DNA from: CAVOJV01 sp963696325
Lineage (GTDB): Bacteria; Pseudomonadota; Gammaproteobacteria; Competibacterales; Competibacteraceae
Assembly: GCA_963696325.1 (NCBI GenBank)
Contig: CAVOJV010000025.1
Location: 1-27,192 of the forward strand
DNA: 27,192 nt
Direction: 5' to 3'
Position 1 is the first letter of the stretch, and the number at the start of each line of letters is the position of its first letter. This document shows positions 1-8,712 of the stretch, one piece after another. The notes beneath the pieces were generated by a model. The model worked only from the letters and a program-made list of their open reading frames with translations, ran no database searches and had not been told where the DNA came from. Both the position numbers and the translations under genes were made by a program.

Positions 1-628
1 TGGAAGATGCGATCCCATTGACTGAACACGAGATTGCTACTGATGAGTACGCTCTTGCGCTCGTAGCGCTCGGCCAAAAACGTAAATAAGACCTCCATTT
101 CCGCCCGACTTTGTTGGATATAGCCAATATCGTCCAGGATGATGGCGGCAAAGCCATCGAGCTTATGGGGCTCCTGTTCCAGGCGGAGGGCTTGCTTGGC
201 GGCGAGCAAGCGTTGCACCAGGTGGTAGGCGGGCGTGAACAGGACCGATAACCCCGCTCCACCAGGGCATGGCCCACGGCGCACAGTAAGTGCGTTTTGC
301 CGCGGCCGGGCAGCCCGAAGGCCAGCACGTTCTGCGCCTGCTCGACAAACTGTCCTTCACACAGGGTGGGGAGTTGGCGCCGTACCGGGATGGGGAGGTG
401 GGCCACCTGCAAGGTGGTCAGCGTCTTGCCAGGTGGCAAGCCAGATTCCTGCCGTCGCCGCTGGACCCGGTGCTGGCGCCGTTCCTCCAGTTCCAACTCC
501 GCCAGGGTGTAGAGGTAGCGGGTAAAGCTCCAGGCCGACCGTTCAGCCTCGATCGCCAGGGGTTGCGCCTGGGCCAGCACGGTCGGTAAGTGGAGTTCAC
601 GCAACCGCCGGTCGAGTGAGTCAGTCAT
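1..628 (-). pseudogene. istB: IstB-like ATP-binding helper protein of IS21 copy 1, partial and frameshifted
   Basis: IstB is the AAA+ ATPase that assists IstA in IS21 transposition. Translation from the ATG at 628 begins MTDSLDRRLRELHLPTVLAQ. It includes the Walker A stretch GLPGRGKTHLL, then HALVERGY near base 255. There a single base seems to be missing. The next frame then gives VLFTPAYHLVQRLLAAKQAL and the Walker B/sensor region FAAIILDDIGYIQQSRAEME, and ends at the window edge with VLISSNLVFSQWD. The start codon overlaps the istA stop as ATGA, indicating translational coupling. The 3' end lies outside the window. A sequencing indel cannot be excluded, but the partner istA is frameshifted too. 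Confidence 0.85.
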
Positions 629-2141
629 CGTGTCATCTCTCCCAGGAGGGCGTCATAACTGGCCAACTCGACCACGGGGATGGCCAGGGCGGGCACGACG
701 GGCGTGGCGGGACGGACCAGTTCACGCACCCGGTCCGGCTCGGGTACCTGCCCCGCTTCCAACACCCACTCCAGGGCCGCTTGAACTTCTGCCTCCTGGG
801 TCGAGGCCGCCAAGTGCAACAGCCGCAGGTAGGCGGCATCCCCGGCGGTGCCGGGATGGGCCGCTGGCAGGGCCGCGTAGGCCCGACGAAACACCAGCGT
901 CGGGAATAACGCTTCCCGATACCGATAGCGGGCAAAGGCGCCGGGTTTCTGCACCAGTGACCAGATCACGTGCCGATAGTCAATGGCGTGATGGGAACGG
1001 CCGGTTAACCGCGGCATCTCCTGAAGGCGGGTCTCGCCGTAAAAGACCACCAAGTGGTTTTCATAGACCTGCACTCGCAGTGACTGATGCCGCAGTCGGG
1101 GCGGTACGGAATAGAGATTGCCCAGCACGTTGAGGGTACTGTGCTGGCTGACCCCTACCGTGACTTCCTTGAACTCAGGGAAGCGGTCGACGGTGAGCGG
1201 TTTCATCACCGCCAGTTCGTCCTGCAAGCGGGCTTGGCGGCGGTTGTTTTCCTGCGTGAGTCCCTGCTCCAGCCACTGCTCAAACGCCATTTCGGAAACA
1301 AAGTCGCTGCTCCCCCGGCGTAGCAGAGCCTGCTTCAGGAAGCGTTTAAACGCGCCGTTCTGGGCCTCCACGGTGCCATTTTGTTCTTTCTGGCCGACCG
1401 CGATGGTGCGTGGTTTCATCCCCAAGTGCGCCATCAGCTCCAGATACTCGCGGTTAAAGTCTCGCTGGCCGGTGCGCACTTGATGGGTGGCGCCAGTGGA
1501 GTTATCGGTCTGATGCCACGCCGGCACTTTCCCTAACCGAAACAGGGCCTCTTGAATCCCGCGTTTCAGCGCCAGCAAGGACTCCGAGCGACAGCGGCAG
1601 GCCCACTGCCAGTTGGAGTAGGGCAGAGGACCACGTGACACAGTAACGGTGCGTACGGTTCACCCTGCAGGGTCAGCCCCAACTCGCCCGTATGAGTAAA
1701 ATCCGTCTGCGCCGCTTCCCCCGGGCGGTGCTGCTGCGGAAAGAACAGTTCCACCGCCTGGTCATCCCCGTGCACTGCCCGCCACTGCTGCACCCGCCGA
1801 TGCAAGGTGCGGAGCTGGCCCGGCGAGAACTGACCCGGGTATTGCTCCTGCAACTCCTCTAACAGAGTCCGTGCCCACAGCCCCGGCGCTTCCCGTAAGC
1901 GGGCCTCGAGCGCCGGCCAGACCGCCGCAAACGGGTCCGGCCGGGTCCGCCACTCCCGCCCGGCTTTGAACTCCGAGGGCACCTTCCCCAACCGCTGGTA
2001 CTTAGCCGCCGTCTGCCGACACACACCCGCTTTCGCGGCGGCTCTCCCCTGATTCCCATGCTGGCTCAGCTCTTTCATGATCATTCTCACCTGTCGGTCT
2101 GTCGTTATCACGGCTGTGCGCTCCGGTTCGCCAAAGCGCAC
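625..2141 (-). pseudogene. istA: IstA transposase of IS21 copy 1, frameshifted
   Basis: This is a DDE-type integrase-fold transposase of the IS21 family. The N-terminal frame, from a GTG at 2141 or more likely the GTG at 2111 (VITTDRQVRMIMKELSQ), carries the helix-turn-helix region and the first catalytic Asp in EAAQTDFTHTGEL. The second frame carries YSNWQWACRCRSESLLALK, the second Asp in WHQTDNSTGA, and the catalytic Glu in NGTVEAQNGAFKRF. The two frames meet near base 1625, where CHVVL should run straight into YSNWQW but is one base short or two long. The stop overlaps the istB start. The combined length of about 500 residues fits the family. The lesion should abolish a full-length product unless it is a sequence error. 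Confidence 0.87.
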
Positions 2142-2170
2142 AGCTTGCCATGAACTTACAGGTGGCCTGC

Positions 2171-2214
2171 CATGTTAATGTCTAATTGTCATCCATGTTA
2201 ATGTGTAATTGTCA
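2171..2214. repeat. Tandem terminal repeats at the end of IS21 copy 1
   Basis: Two direct copies of a 21-bp unit occupy 2171-2191 and 2194-2214, starting CATGTTAATG and ending TAATTGTCA. They differ at one base (C in the first, G in the second) and are spaced 23 bp apart. IS21-family ends characteristically carry repeated IstA-binding units. They lie just upstream of istA, as expected, and mark the element end near 2214. Confidence 0.75.
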
Positions 2215-2223
2215 CTGAGCAGC

Positions 2224-3462
2224 TTTCTCATAAAAAAACTGATGGAAACTGTAGTACAATCCGCGCCCCTAAAATTTTGGCATGACTTCCTCAGCATATG
2301 GCTAACGAAGCGATTTACAGTAGCGGGCAAATAGACGGCTTTGTTGACCTACTCAAACATGACCTGCCAGACCTCCGGGACAATCGGGGCAAGCGCCACT
2401 CATTGGCGTTTGTGATGGTCGGGTTTGTGCTGGCGACGCTGGTGGGGCGCCAACCGCTTTCCGGCATCCACCGTTTCATTGTCAATCGTGCGGATTGGCT
2501 GGGCGAACTGACCCAAACCGAAACGGCCAAGCCGATCTCCCGCGCACACCTGCCGCGGTTGCTGGACGGACTGGACTGGCCGGTGCTGAACGGACTCGTC
2601 GAACGCTGTTTTGGCGTGCGGATATCACGCGACGGGGCGCAACGATGGGTGGCGGTCGACGGCAAGGCGCTGCGCGGCACGCTGGATGCCGGTGACAAGC
2701 AGAATTTGATTCTGGCGGTTGCCCACGACCCGCGCGAAGTCGTGGCGCAAGCCAGGCAGAGTGGCGACAAGTCCAGTGAAATCCTGGAAGTCCGCACGCT
2801 ATTGAAGGACAGCGGGCTGGAGAGGCAAACAGTGTCCCTGGACGCCCACCACTTCAACCCGGCCACGACGGCCCAAATCCACCAGGCCGGCGGCCTTTAC
2901 CTGACGCAGGTGAAGGAAACCCAAGCGGTCTTCCTGCAACCATGCCAAACCTTGCGCACGGAGTCGCAGGCGCTGGCCGAGACGACCGAACATGACCAGG
3001 CGAACGGGCGTGTCACCACGCGCCGCGCCCACCTGTTTTCACTGGCTTCGCTGACGCTTGACTCGCGCTGGAACGATAGCGGCTGGTCCGTGCTGATGGT
3101 CGTGGAGCGTGAGGCATTCGAGGTTGCCACGCAAAAAACCAGCGTCGACACCGCCTATTATGTCAGCAACCCAGTGCCGGAACCGTCCACAGCCAGATCG
3201 CTTGCCGGGGAACTGGCACAAGCCGTCCGCCGACATTGGGGGGTGGAATCCAACCACTGGATACGCGATGTCACCTTCAAGGAGGACGGCATCAAAACGA
3301 AAGCAGGCAACCCAGCCCAAGTCATGGGGTTGTTGCGCGGTATCGCCGTCGAGTTGATCCGGAAAACGTCGCCGAAAAACTTCCAGGCTGCCATCGAGAA
3401 ATTTGCGGATTCAGCCCACGCCTTGGAAGCGATGCTTTTGCAAGTGAAATTTTTATGAGAAA
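2224..3462 (+). mobile_element. ISAs1-family insertion sequence (copy 1), apparently intact
   Basis: The transposase gene is bounded by a perfect inverted repeat of 13 bp, TTTCTCATAAAAA at 2224-2236 and its complement at 3450-3462. The true termini may extend a few bases further out; the match becomes weak there (CAG on the left, CCGTG on the right). No target duplication is obvious, because both flanks are themselves IS21 ends. The element sits between the two IS21 copies and may have removed the left end of IS21 copy 2. Confidence 0.8.
2298..3458 (+). CDS. ISAs1-family transposase, full length
   Basis: This 386-residue protein has the usual length and layout of ISAs1 (H-repeat-associated) transposases. 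An N-terminal region with LPDLRDNRGKRHSL precedes a DDE core: Asp121 in VAVDGKALRG, Asp182 in VSLDAHHFNP, and Glu317 in RRHWGVESNHWIRDVTF. All three catalytic positions are present and the frame is open throughout, so this is the only transposase in the window that looks active. The ATG at 2298 is the first in frame after the left inverted repeat. The stop codon at 3456-3458 lies inside the right inverted repeat, so gene and element end coincide. Confidence 0.93.
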   Translation: MANEAIYSSGQIDGFVDLLKHDLPDLRDNRGKRHSLAFVMVGFVLATLVGRQPLSGIHRFIVNRADWLGELTQTETAKPISRAHLPRLLDGLDWPVLNGLVERCFGVRISRDGAQRWVAVDGKALRGTLDAGDKQNLILAVAHDPREVVAQARQSGDKSSEILEVRTLLKDSGLERQTVSLDAHHFNPATTAQIHQAGGLYLTQVKETQAVFLQPCQTLRTESQALAETTEHDQANGRVTTRRAHLFSLASLTLDSRWNDSGWSVLMVVEREAFEVATQKTSVDTAYYVSNPVPEPSTARSLAGELAQAVRRHWGVESNHWIRDVTFKEDGIKTKAGNPAQVMGLLRGIAVELIRKTSPKNFQAAIEKFADSAHALEAMLLQVKFL

Positions 3463-3532
3463 ACCGTGCCCCCATCCCCCTTTGCCGTAGTCTGTGGCGC
3501 TCGATGTCACAGTAACAGCGAGGGTATGAGAG

Positions 3533-3945
3533 GTGACCAAAGTGGAGCTATTTGAGCTGATCAGACGCGACTATTACGTCGGGGGCCACGGCATCCGACA
3601 CCTTGCTCGGCTGCGGCAAGTGCATCGGCGGACGGTGCGGCAAGCGCTGGCAGCGGCACTCCCTCCTCGGCGGAAGGCGCCGGTGCGAGAACCCTGGGTG
3701 TTAACGCGGGCCTTGCGGCAGGTCATTGATGGCTGGCTGGCCGCGGATCGGGAGGCGCCGCCCAAGCAGCGGCATACTGGGACCCGGGTTTATCAGCGGT
3801 TAGTCCGGGAGCACGGCTACCCGGGAGCGGCAGTGACCGTGCGGATGTACGTGAGCCAGCAACGACGCGGGTTGGGTCCGCCGGCAGAAGCCTTTGTACC
3901 GCAAAGCTATGGGCCGGGTGAGGAGGCGCAGGTGGATTGGTATGA
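3533..3945 (+). pseudogene. istA: IstA transposase of IS21 copy 2, 5' part, interrupted by an IS4-type element
   Basis: The GTG start at 3533 gives MTKVELFELIRRDYYVGGHG followed by a helix-turn-helix region (GIRHLARLRQVHRRTVRQAL). It continues to the first catalytic Asp in GEEAQVDWY, where the reading frame is broken at base 3945 by an inserted element. The rest of the gene resumes at 5503. Removing the insertion and one copy of its 5-bp target duplication joins VDWY to EAAVDFPEGRRTVQFF in frame, so the gene was intact before the insertion. It differs from istA of copy 1 and belongs to another IS21 subgroup. Confidence 0.9.
3941..3945. repeat. Target-site duplication TATGA, left copy (right copy 5503-5507)
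   Basis: The five bases TATGA directly precede the left inverted repeat of the IS4-type element and directly follow its right inverted repeat at 5503-5507. Removing one copy plus the element restores the istA reading frame. Confidence 0.93.
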
Positions 3946-5502
3946 CTCGACTATCAAGTTTTTTTACCTTGACAGGGCAGGAACCTGCGGTTCACGCCAT
4001 ACAAGCCGCTGCCCGATATTTCAATGACGGGGTCGGTTCCAACCGGCCCAAGTCTCTGCCATTCATATGTTTGGCCGAGTCCCTCAATGGAAAGAGTTTT
4101 TTGGCGATTGCGACGATGTTGTCCAATTGCTGATGAGGATCCTCGGCATCGACAATGCCGCGGATCACGCTGATCAGCGCTTCCATTTGAGAGTGCTGTT
4201 GCAGGCTACCGACGGTACACGCGGGCAGATGGTTCTCAATGCGGGCTTGTTGTTGCGGGTGAAGGAGGAGGGCGTGGTCCAACAGCAGACTCAGGGTCAG
4301 GCCACGGCTGGACCCCTCTTCGTCCCACTGCGGGGCCAACGGCCCCCATCCTTCATGTAACTTCCAGTCCTCAAAGAATACCTCGACCAGCCATCTCAAG
4401 GTATACGCTGACGCGATGTCTACCGCACGCCAACTCAGATCACTCGCGACCAGATACCGATAGTCCTCCTCACCCGGATACTTAAGGGCGACGACAAACC
4501 GTTTTTGCTCATGGGCACAGACATAGAGTCGTGCACTGCCGAGGATCACGGTGACCGCTTGACCGCCGCGGATGCGCAGCGTCATGGCCACGCCCGGATA
4601 CGTGGCAAAATACTGGGCCACGGTCATCTCACGCTGCCGAAACCGCACGTTCTGGGTCTTCTTCAATTGACTGATCACTTGCGTCTTGGGGAACAGCGCG
4701 ACGGCCCGGTTCATCCACGCCGCACTCCCGTACAAGGCGTCCGCCAGGATCGCCTTGACTTGAAAGCCGGGATGGTCACGCTGAAATTCGCGCAACAGGT
4801 CCAGCAGCAGGTCCAGCTTGCTCGGATAGGCGGCGTTCGGTTCCGGCTTGGGCGGGACGTTCGGATTTCTTGACCCCTTGTTTCTTGAGCGTATCGTCGG
4901 TTTTCTTCCAGGCCGTCACCGCGGGGTCGGGTTGGTAGAACCGAAATCCGACCGGCAGGCTCACCTTGCCGGTGACCAGGAACAACAAGACCACGGTCTG
5001 CCCATGGAACCAGCCTCCGGTTTTTTTATCGAAAATCTTGGAGGCGGCGAAAATGCGCTTCGTGATCTTCGCGCGTTGCTGCTCACTATCGTCACCGACC
5101 AACTCCCCTTCCGTGATGTGATACTTCTCTAAAATCAACATAATGCTGACATGGAGCAGCAATGGCCAAAGCAGTTTGCTATGCCGGAACATCCACGATA
5201 ACGCGGCCTGAGAGTAACCCCCTAAGCCCACCCGCTCAAACGCCGCCCAGCACACTTGATTGGACGAGCAAGATCCCCATCAGGCAAAAGCTCAACCAAT
5301 AGCGCTGGATCATTGACAGCTTGCGGTTCGGCGCACATTTCCGAATTCCCCGGTCTAATTCTTGAACGAATTCAGTAATGAACGAAAGGGGTTGCGTGAA
5401 AATCATCTGGCTTCTCCCCAGCAGGCCGTTGCCTTGTAAGCTCAACTTCATCCAAAAAGGTTTGTCAAGGTCTGTGAGCGAAAAAAATCCTTGATAGTCG
5501 AG
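3946..5502 (-). mobile_element. IS4-type insertion sequence inside istA of IS21 copy 2
   Basis: The element is 1557 bp with perfect 13-bp terminal inverted repeats: CTCGACTATCAAG at 3946-3958 and CTTGATAGTCGAG at 5490-5502. It is flanked by the direct repeat TATGA (3941-3945 and 5503-5507), a 5-bp target duplication. A second inverted pair, ACCTTGACA at 3966-3974 and TGTCAAGGT at 5463-5471, lies just inside each end. Its single transposase gene, on the minus strand, is frameshifted. The exact ends and target duplication mean the boundaries are secure. Confidence 0.95.
3992..5406 (-). pseudogene. IS4-type (YREK) transposase, frameshifted at least twice
   Basis: The likely start is the ATG at 5406 (MIFTQPLSFITEFVQELDRG), eight bases after GGGAG. 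Three frame segments make up the protein. The first ends at MGILLVQ near base 5262. The second starts at NQVCWAAFERVGLGGYSQ and holds the first catalytic Asp region ELVGDDSEQQRAK. The third begins near base 4855 with PKPEPNAAYPSKLDLLL. It contains AILADALYG (second Asp) and YTLRWLVEVFFEDWK, which fits the Y-x2-R-x3-E-x6-K signature of IS4-group transposases. The total is about 470 residues. Two single-base shifts separate the segments, so a full product is unlikely. The exact subgroup (IS4, IS701 or related) is not resolved; the 5-bp duplication is a clue. Confidence 0.87.
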
Positions 5503-6663
5503 TATGAGGCGGCGGTGGATTTTCCAGAGGGGCGGCGAACCGTGCAGTTTTTTGTCATGCGCGCCTGCTTCAGTGGCCGGGAGTTTCATCGGGCCTGTTG
5601 GTGCCAGACCCAGCCAGCCTTCCTGGAAGCGCACGTCGCGGCCTTCGCCTACGTTGGCGGGGTTTTTGCCCGGCGCCGGTATGACAACCTGGGGTTGGCG
5701 GTGAAAAAGGTGCTGCGCGGGCGGCGCCGGGAGGAGACAGACCGGTTCATCGCCCTGCGTTCCCATTACTTGTTTGCGGCCGACTTCTGCCAACCGGGCT
5801 TGGCCGGCGCCCATGAAAAAGGCGGGGTGGAGGGGACGGTGGGCCGGTTCCGGCGGAATCACCTGGTCCCGGTCCCGGTCATGGCGGACTTGGCGGCGTT
5901 AAATAGCTATCTCCACCGGGCCTGCGAAGCCGACGGGGGGAGGCAGATCACGGGCCGGGACCGTTCGGTCGCGATGGACTGGACGCAAGCGCAAGGGGTG
6001 TTGCGGCCATTACCGGCGACGCCGTTTCCCACGGCGGAGGTGCTGACCTGTCGGGTGGACAGCAGTAGCCGCATCCGCGTCCGCACCAACCACTACGCGG
6101 TGCCGGTGGCGTTGGTAGGCCAGCCGGTGGAGGTACAGCTGCATGCCCAGCACTGGGAGGTGCTACACCAGGGGCGGAGCGTGGCCACCCATGAACGACT
6201 GCCGGGCCGGTTTGGGGAGCACTTGGTGCTGGATCACTACTGGGAGCGGTTGCAGGTCAAGCCGGGTGCCCTGGCGAACGCCCGCGCCCTGCGCCAAGCC
6301 CGCGAGACCGGTCAGTGGCCCCCCGGGTATGACCGCTTGTTCGGGGTGTTGAAACAGCGCTATGGGGACACCGAGGGGACTCGGCAGCTGCTCCAGGTGC
6401 TTCTGCTGCATCGCGACAACGACTCGGCGGCAGTGCCTCAGGCCGTCACGCAGGCGGTAGCCCTGGGTTGCTGCGACGCCGGGGCGATTGCGGTCCTGGT
6501 GCGTCAGCAGGGAGCCTGTCCCGCCCCGCCAGCGGTGGTTGGGGAATTGGGAGCCCTCGCCCGCTACGGTCAGACCCGTCCGGAGAGTCTGCACCTCTAT
6601 GATGGCCTGCGGCCGAGTCAAGCGGTGGAGGTGACCCATGGCGGCCCCGGCGCTAGGGCTTAA
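5503..6663 (+). pseudogene. istA: IstA transposase of IS21 copy 2, 3' part
   Basis: This is the continuation of the gene begun at 3533. It starts within the right copy of TATGA and reads YEAAVDFPEGRRTVQFFVMR. It then contains the second catalytic Asp in ARRRYDNLGLAVKKV, and GAHEKGGVEGTVGRFRRN with the catalytic Glu. A C-terminal region includes RIRVRTNHYAVPVALVGQPV, typical of the IstA C-terminal domain. It ends with TAA at 6661-6663, overlapping the istB start by 26 bases. Apart from the insertion this half has no frameshift. Without the N-terminal DNA-binding part it would not be functional. Confidence 0.9.
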
Positions 6664-7407
6664 AGCCCTGTGTCAGACCCTCAAGCTGCCCACGGTAGCC
6701 CGCGAGGCGGAACGCTTAGCGGAAGCCGCCCACCGGCAAGGGCAGGGACCGCTGCCCTACCTCCAGCAGGTACTGGAACTGGAAGTCGCCGAGCGGGCAG
6801 CCCATCGAGCGGCCCGGCGACTCAAGGAAGCCGGGTTTCCGTTGCCCAAGACCCTGGCCAGCTTCGACTTCCGGCGTGCCCCGGCGCTCCCGGAAGTGCA
6901 GATCCGGCAGTTGGCCGAGGGCGACTACATCGACCGGGCTGAAACCGTGATCCTGATGGGGGAACCGGGTACGGGCAAGACGCACTTGGCGACCGCCCTG
7001 GGGGTAGCGGCGGCCAACCAGGGGCGGGCGGTACGCTTTGCCAGTGCCGGGCGACTGGTCAATGAACTGGTTGAAGCCAAGGATGCCCGCGAGTTAGGGC
7101 GGCTCGTGGGCCGCTACCGTCGGCTGGATTTACTCGTCCTCGATGAACTGGGTTACCTGCCGCTCAGCAAGGCCGATGCCGAACTGCTGTTTCAGGTGCT
7201 CAGCGAGCGCCATGAACGGCGGCCTTGGTGTTGACCACTAATCTGCCCTTCGGGGAGTGGACCGCGGTCTTCCCGGATCCCCGCCTCTGTCGGGCCGTGA
7301 TTGATCGACTCACCCACCGGGCGCACCTCATCGAAACCGGCATGCAGTCCATCCGCCTTCAGGAGGCCCTGCGTCGCCATCCGTCAACCGCACCACCGGA
7401 GGGCTAA
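6638..7407 (+). pseudogene. istB: IstB-like ATP-binding protein of IS21 copy 2, frameshifted
   Basis: The ATG at 6638 gives a typical IstB start (MAAPALGLKALCQTLKLPTV). The protein has an N-terminal helical region, the Walker A motif MGEPGTGKTHLATALG, and the Walker B region LDLLVLDELGYLPLSKADAE. The frame ends early at 7234 after SERHERRPWC. One base appears to be missing near 7226. The following frame gives LVLTTNLPFGEWTAVFPDPR, CRAVIDRLTHRAHLIETG and a stop at 7405-7407, which is the normal IstB C terminus. About 255 residues would be restored. The truncated product keeps the nucleotide-binding motifs but loses sensor and lid residues. Confidence 0.9.
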
Positions 7408-7425
7408 AAGACTACCACCACAACC

Positions 7426-7447
7426 GGCTCTCTCTGGGGAGAGAGCC
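7426..7447 (+). terminator. Hairpin after istB of IS21 copy 2
   Basis: GGCTCTCTC pairs perfectly with GAGAGAGCC around a TGGG loop, 19 bases after the istB stop. No U-tract follows, so intrinsic termination is uncertain. It may instead be a structural part of the element end. Confidence 0.4.
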
Positions 7448-7465
7448 TCCATGAACAGCAACGTG

Positions 7466-7511
7466 GTGGGGCCAAATCAGATTATCAAAGTGGGGCCAAT
7501 GCAAGTTGACA
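7466..7511 (+). repeat. Right-end repeats of IS21 copy 2
   Basis: Two direct copies of GTGGGGCCAA at 7466-7475 and 7490-7499 precede GCAAGTTGACA, a typical IS21-family right end (reverse complement starting TGTCAACTTGC). The matching left terminus is not found between 3463 and 3533, suggesting that the left end was removed when the upstream ISAs1 copy arrived. Confidence 0.6.
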
Positions 7512-7544
7512 AACTCAGAGGGACTGATTCTGTGGAGATGCCTG

Positions 7545-8664
7545 ATGCTGTCGATGCTACCTGATCCCCGCCCGTATTTTGCCGAACTGCCTGATCCCCG
7601 CCGGGAAACCCGCAACCAGCTGCACCTCCTGCACGACATCGCGATGATTGTGCTGTGCGCGGTGCTGGGCGGGGTGGAGGACTGGGTGGGGAGGGAGGAC
7701 TTTGCCAACGAGAAGGAAGCCTGGTTGGGGGGCTTTCTGGAGCTGCCCAACGGGATTATCTTGCACGACACCTTGAGCGACGTGCTGGGGCGGATTGCGC
7801 CGGCGGCGTTCGCGCGGCGGCCTTCACCGCCTGGGCGACGGCGGCCGTGGCGGGGCGGTCGGGGCGGGACGACCCCGGCGACCCACCTGATGAGTGCGTT
7901 TGCCGCGCGGGCGCGCTGGGTGCTGGCCCAGGAGGCGGTGGCGGAAAAAACTAACGAAATCAATGTGATCACCGACTTGCTGGCGATGCTCGACCGGCAC
8001 GGCGCAGTGGTGTCGATCGCTGCCATGGGCTGTCAGAAAGCCATCGCTCAGGCGAGCGTGGACGCGGGCGCTGACGACGTCCTGGTCCTCAAGGATAACC
8101 ATCCGACCGTATGCGAAGACGTCCAACTGTGGCTCGATACCGAAGTCGCCTGCGGCCGGTTGTTGGTCCAGGCAACGCTGGAAAAAGACCACGGGCGGAT
8201 CGAGATCCGCCGCTATGCCCTTAGCGCCCAAATCGACTGGCTGGACACCAAACCGGCCTGGGCCGGACTCCAGGCGGTCGGGCGGGTCGAGTCCCACTCG
8301 GATCATCGGCGACCAGACCAGTACGGAATGCCGCTATTTCCTGGGCTCGTGCCCGGATCGGGACTGGTTCGCGGCCACCGTCCGCAGCCAGTGGGGGATC
8401 GAAAACCAACAGCACTGGGTCTTGGACGTGCAATTCGCCGAGGATGCCTGCCGGGCCCGGCAGGACCACTCCGCCGAAAACCTGGCTCTGATACGCCGCC
8501 TGGCCCTCAACCTGCTGAGCCACCATGGCCTACCCCGCCATAGCATCCGCCGCCGCAACCGCCGCGCCGCGCGCAACGATGAGTATCGGTTGCGTCTGCT
8601 CTTCGGCCAGCCGAGCCCGGCTACCGCATACCGCGATTGCCCTGCCTTTTGGCCCAACGCTTGA
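7545..8664 (+). pseudogene. ISAs1-family transposase (copy 2), decayed
   Basis: The ATG at 7545 follows GGAG by seven bases. The protein opens MLSMLPDPRPYFAELPDPRR and continues with the family region VLGGVEDWVGREDFANEKEA. After APAAFA near base 7812 the frame shifts (the alternative frame reads AAFTAWATAAVAGRSG). The block that normally holds the first catalytic Asp (DGK) is missing before TPATHLMSAFA. The second Asp position reads VSIAAMGCQKAI instead of the family's DAMGCQ, so it is Ala. A second frameshift lies near 8295. Beyond it the other frame gives TSTECRYFLGS and RSQWGIENQQHWVLDVQF with the Glu. This copy cannot be catalytically active. Confidence 0.9.
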
Positions 8665-8668
8665 GTTC

Positions 8669-8692
8669 AGCGGACGCCAAAAGCCGTCCGCT
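8669..8692. repeat. Palindrome AGCGGACG/CGTCCGCT with GGAATGACGGG tail
   Basis: An 8-bp perfect stem with loop CCAAAAGC is followed by GGAATGACGGG, a layout common to short dispersed palindromic repeats in Proteobacteria (a stem next to ...GGAATGAC). It lies between the ISAs1 copy and the end of the ferritin gene and could act as a weak bidirectional terminator. Confidence 0.5.
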
Positions 8693-8712
8693 GGAATGAC
8701 GGGTAGGCACTC

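Larger units (their letters stand above)
1..2214 (-). mobile_element. IS21-family element (copy 1), left-truncated by window edge, decayed
   Basis: The minus strand carries an istA-istB pair with the ATGA overlap typical of IS21 elements. The upstream end, near 2214, has the tandem terminal repeats expected for the family. The istB end runs off base 1, so the other terminus is not visible. Both genes contain a frameshift, so the element should not be able to move unaided. An ISAs1-type element abuts it about ten bases beyond its end. Confidence 0.85.

Noticed and set aside
2171..2214. Two tandem repeats considered as a minimal CRISPR
   Set aside because: Only two units with a 2-bp gap and no spacers, placed at an IS21 end where such repeats are expected.
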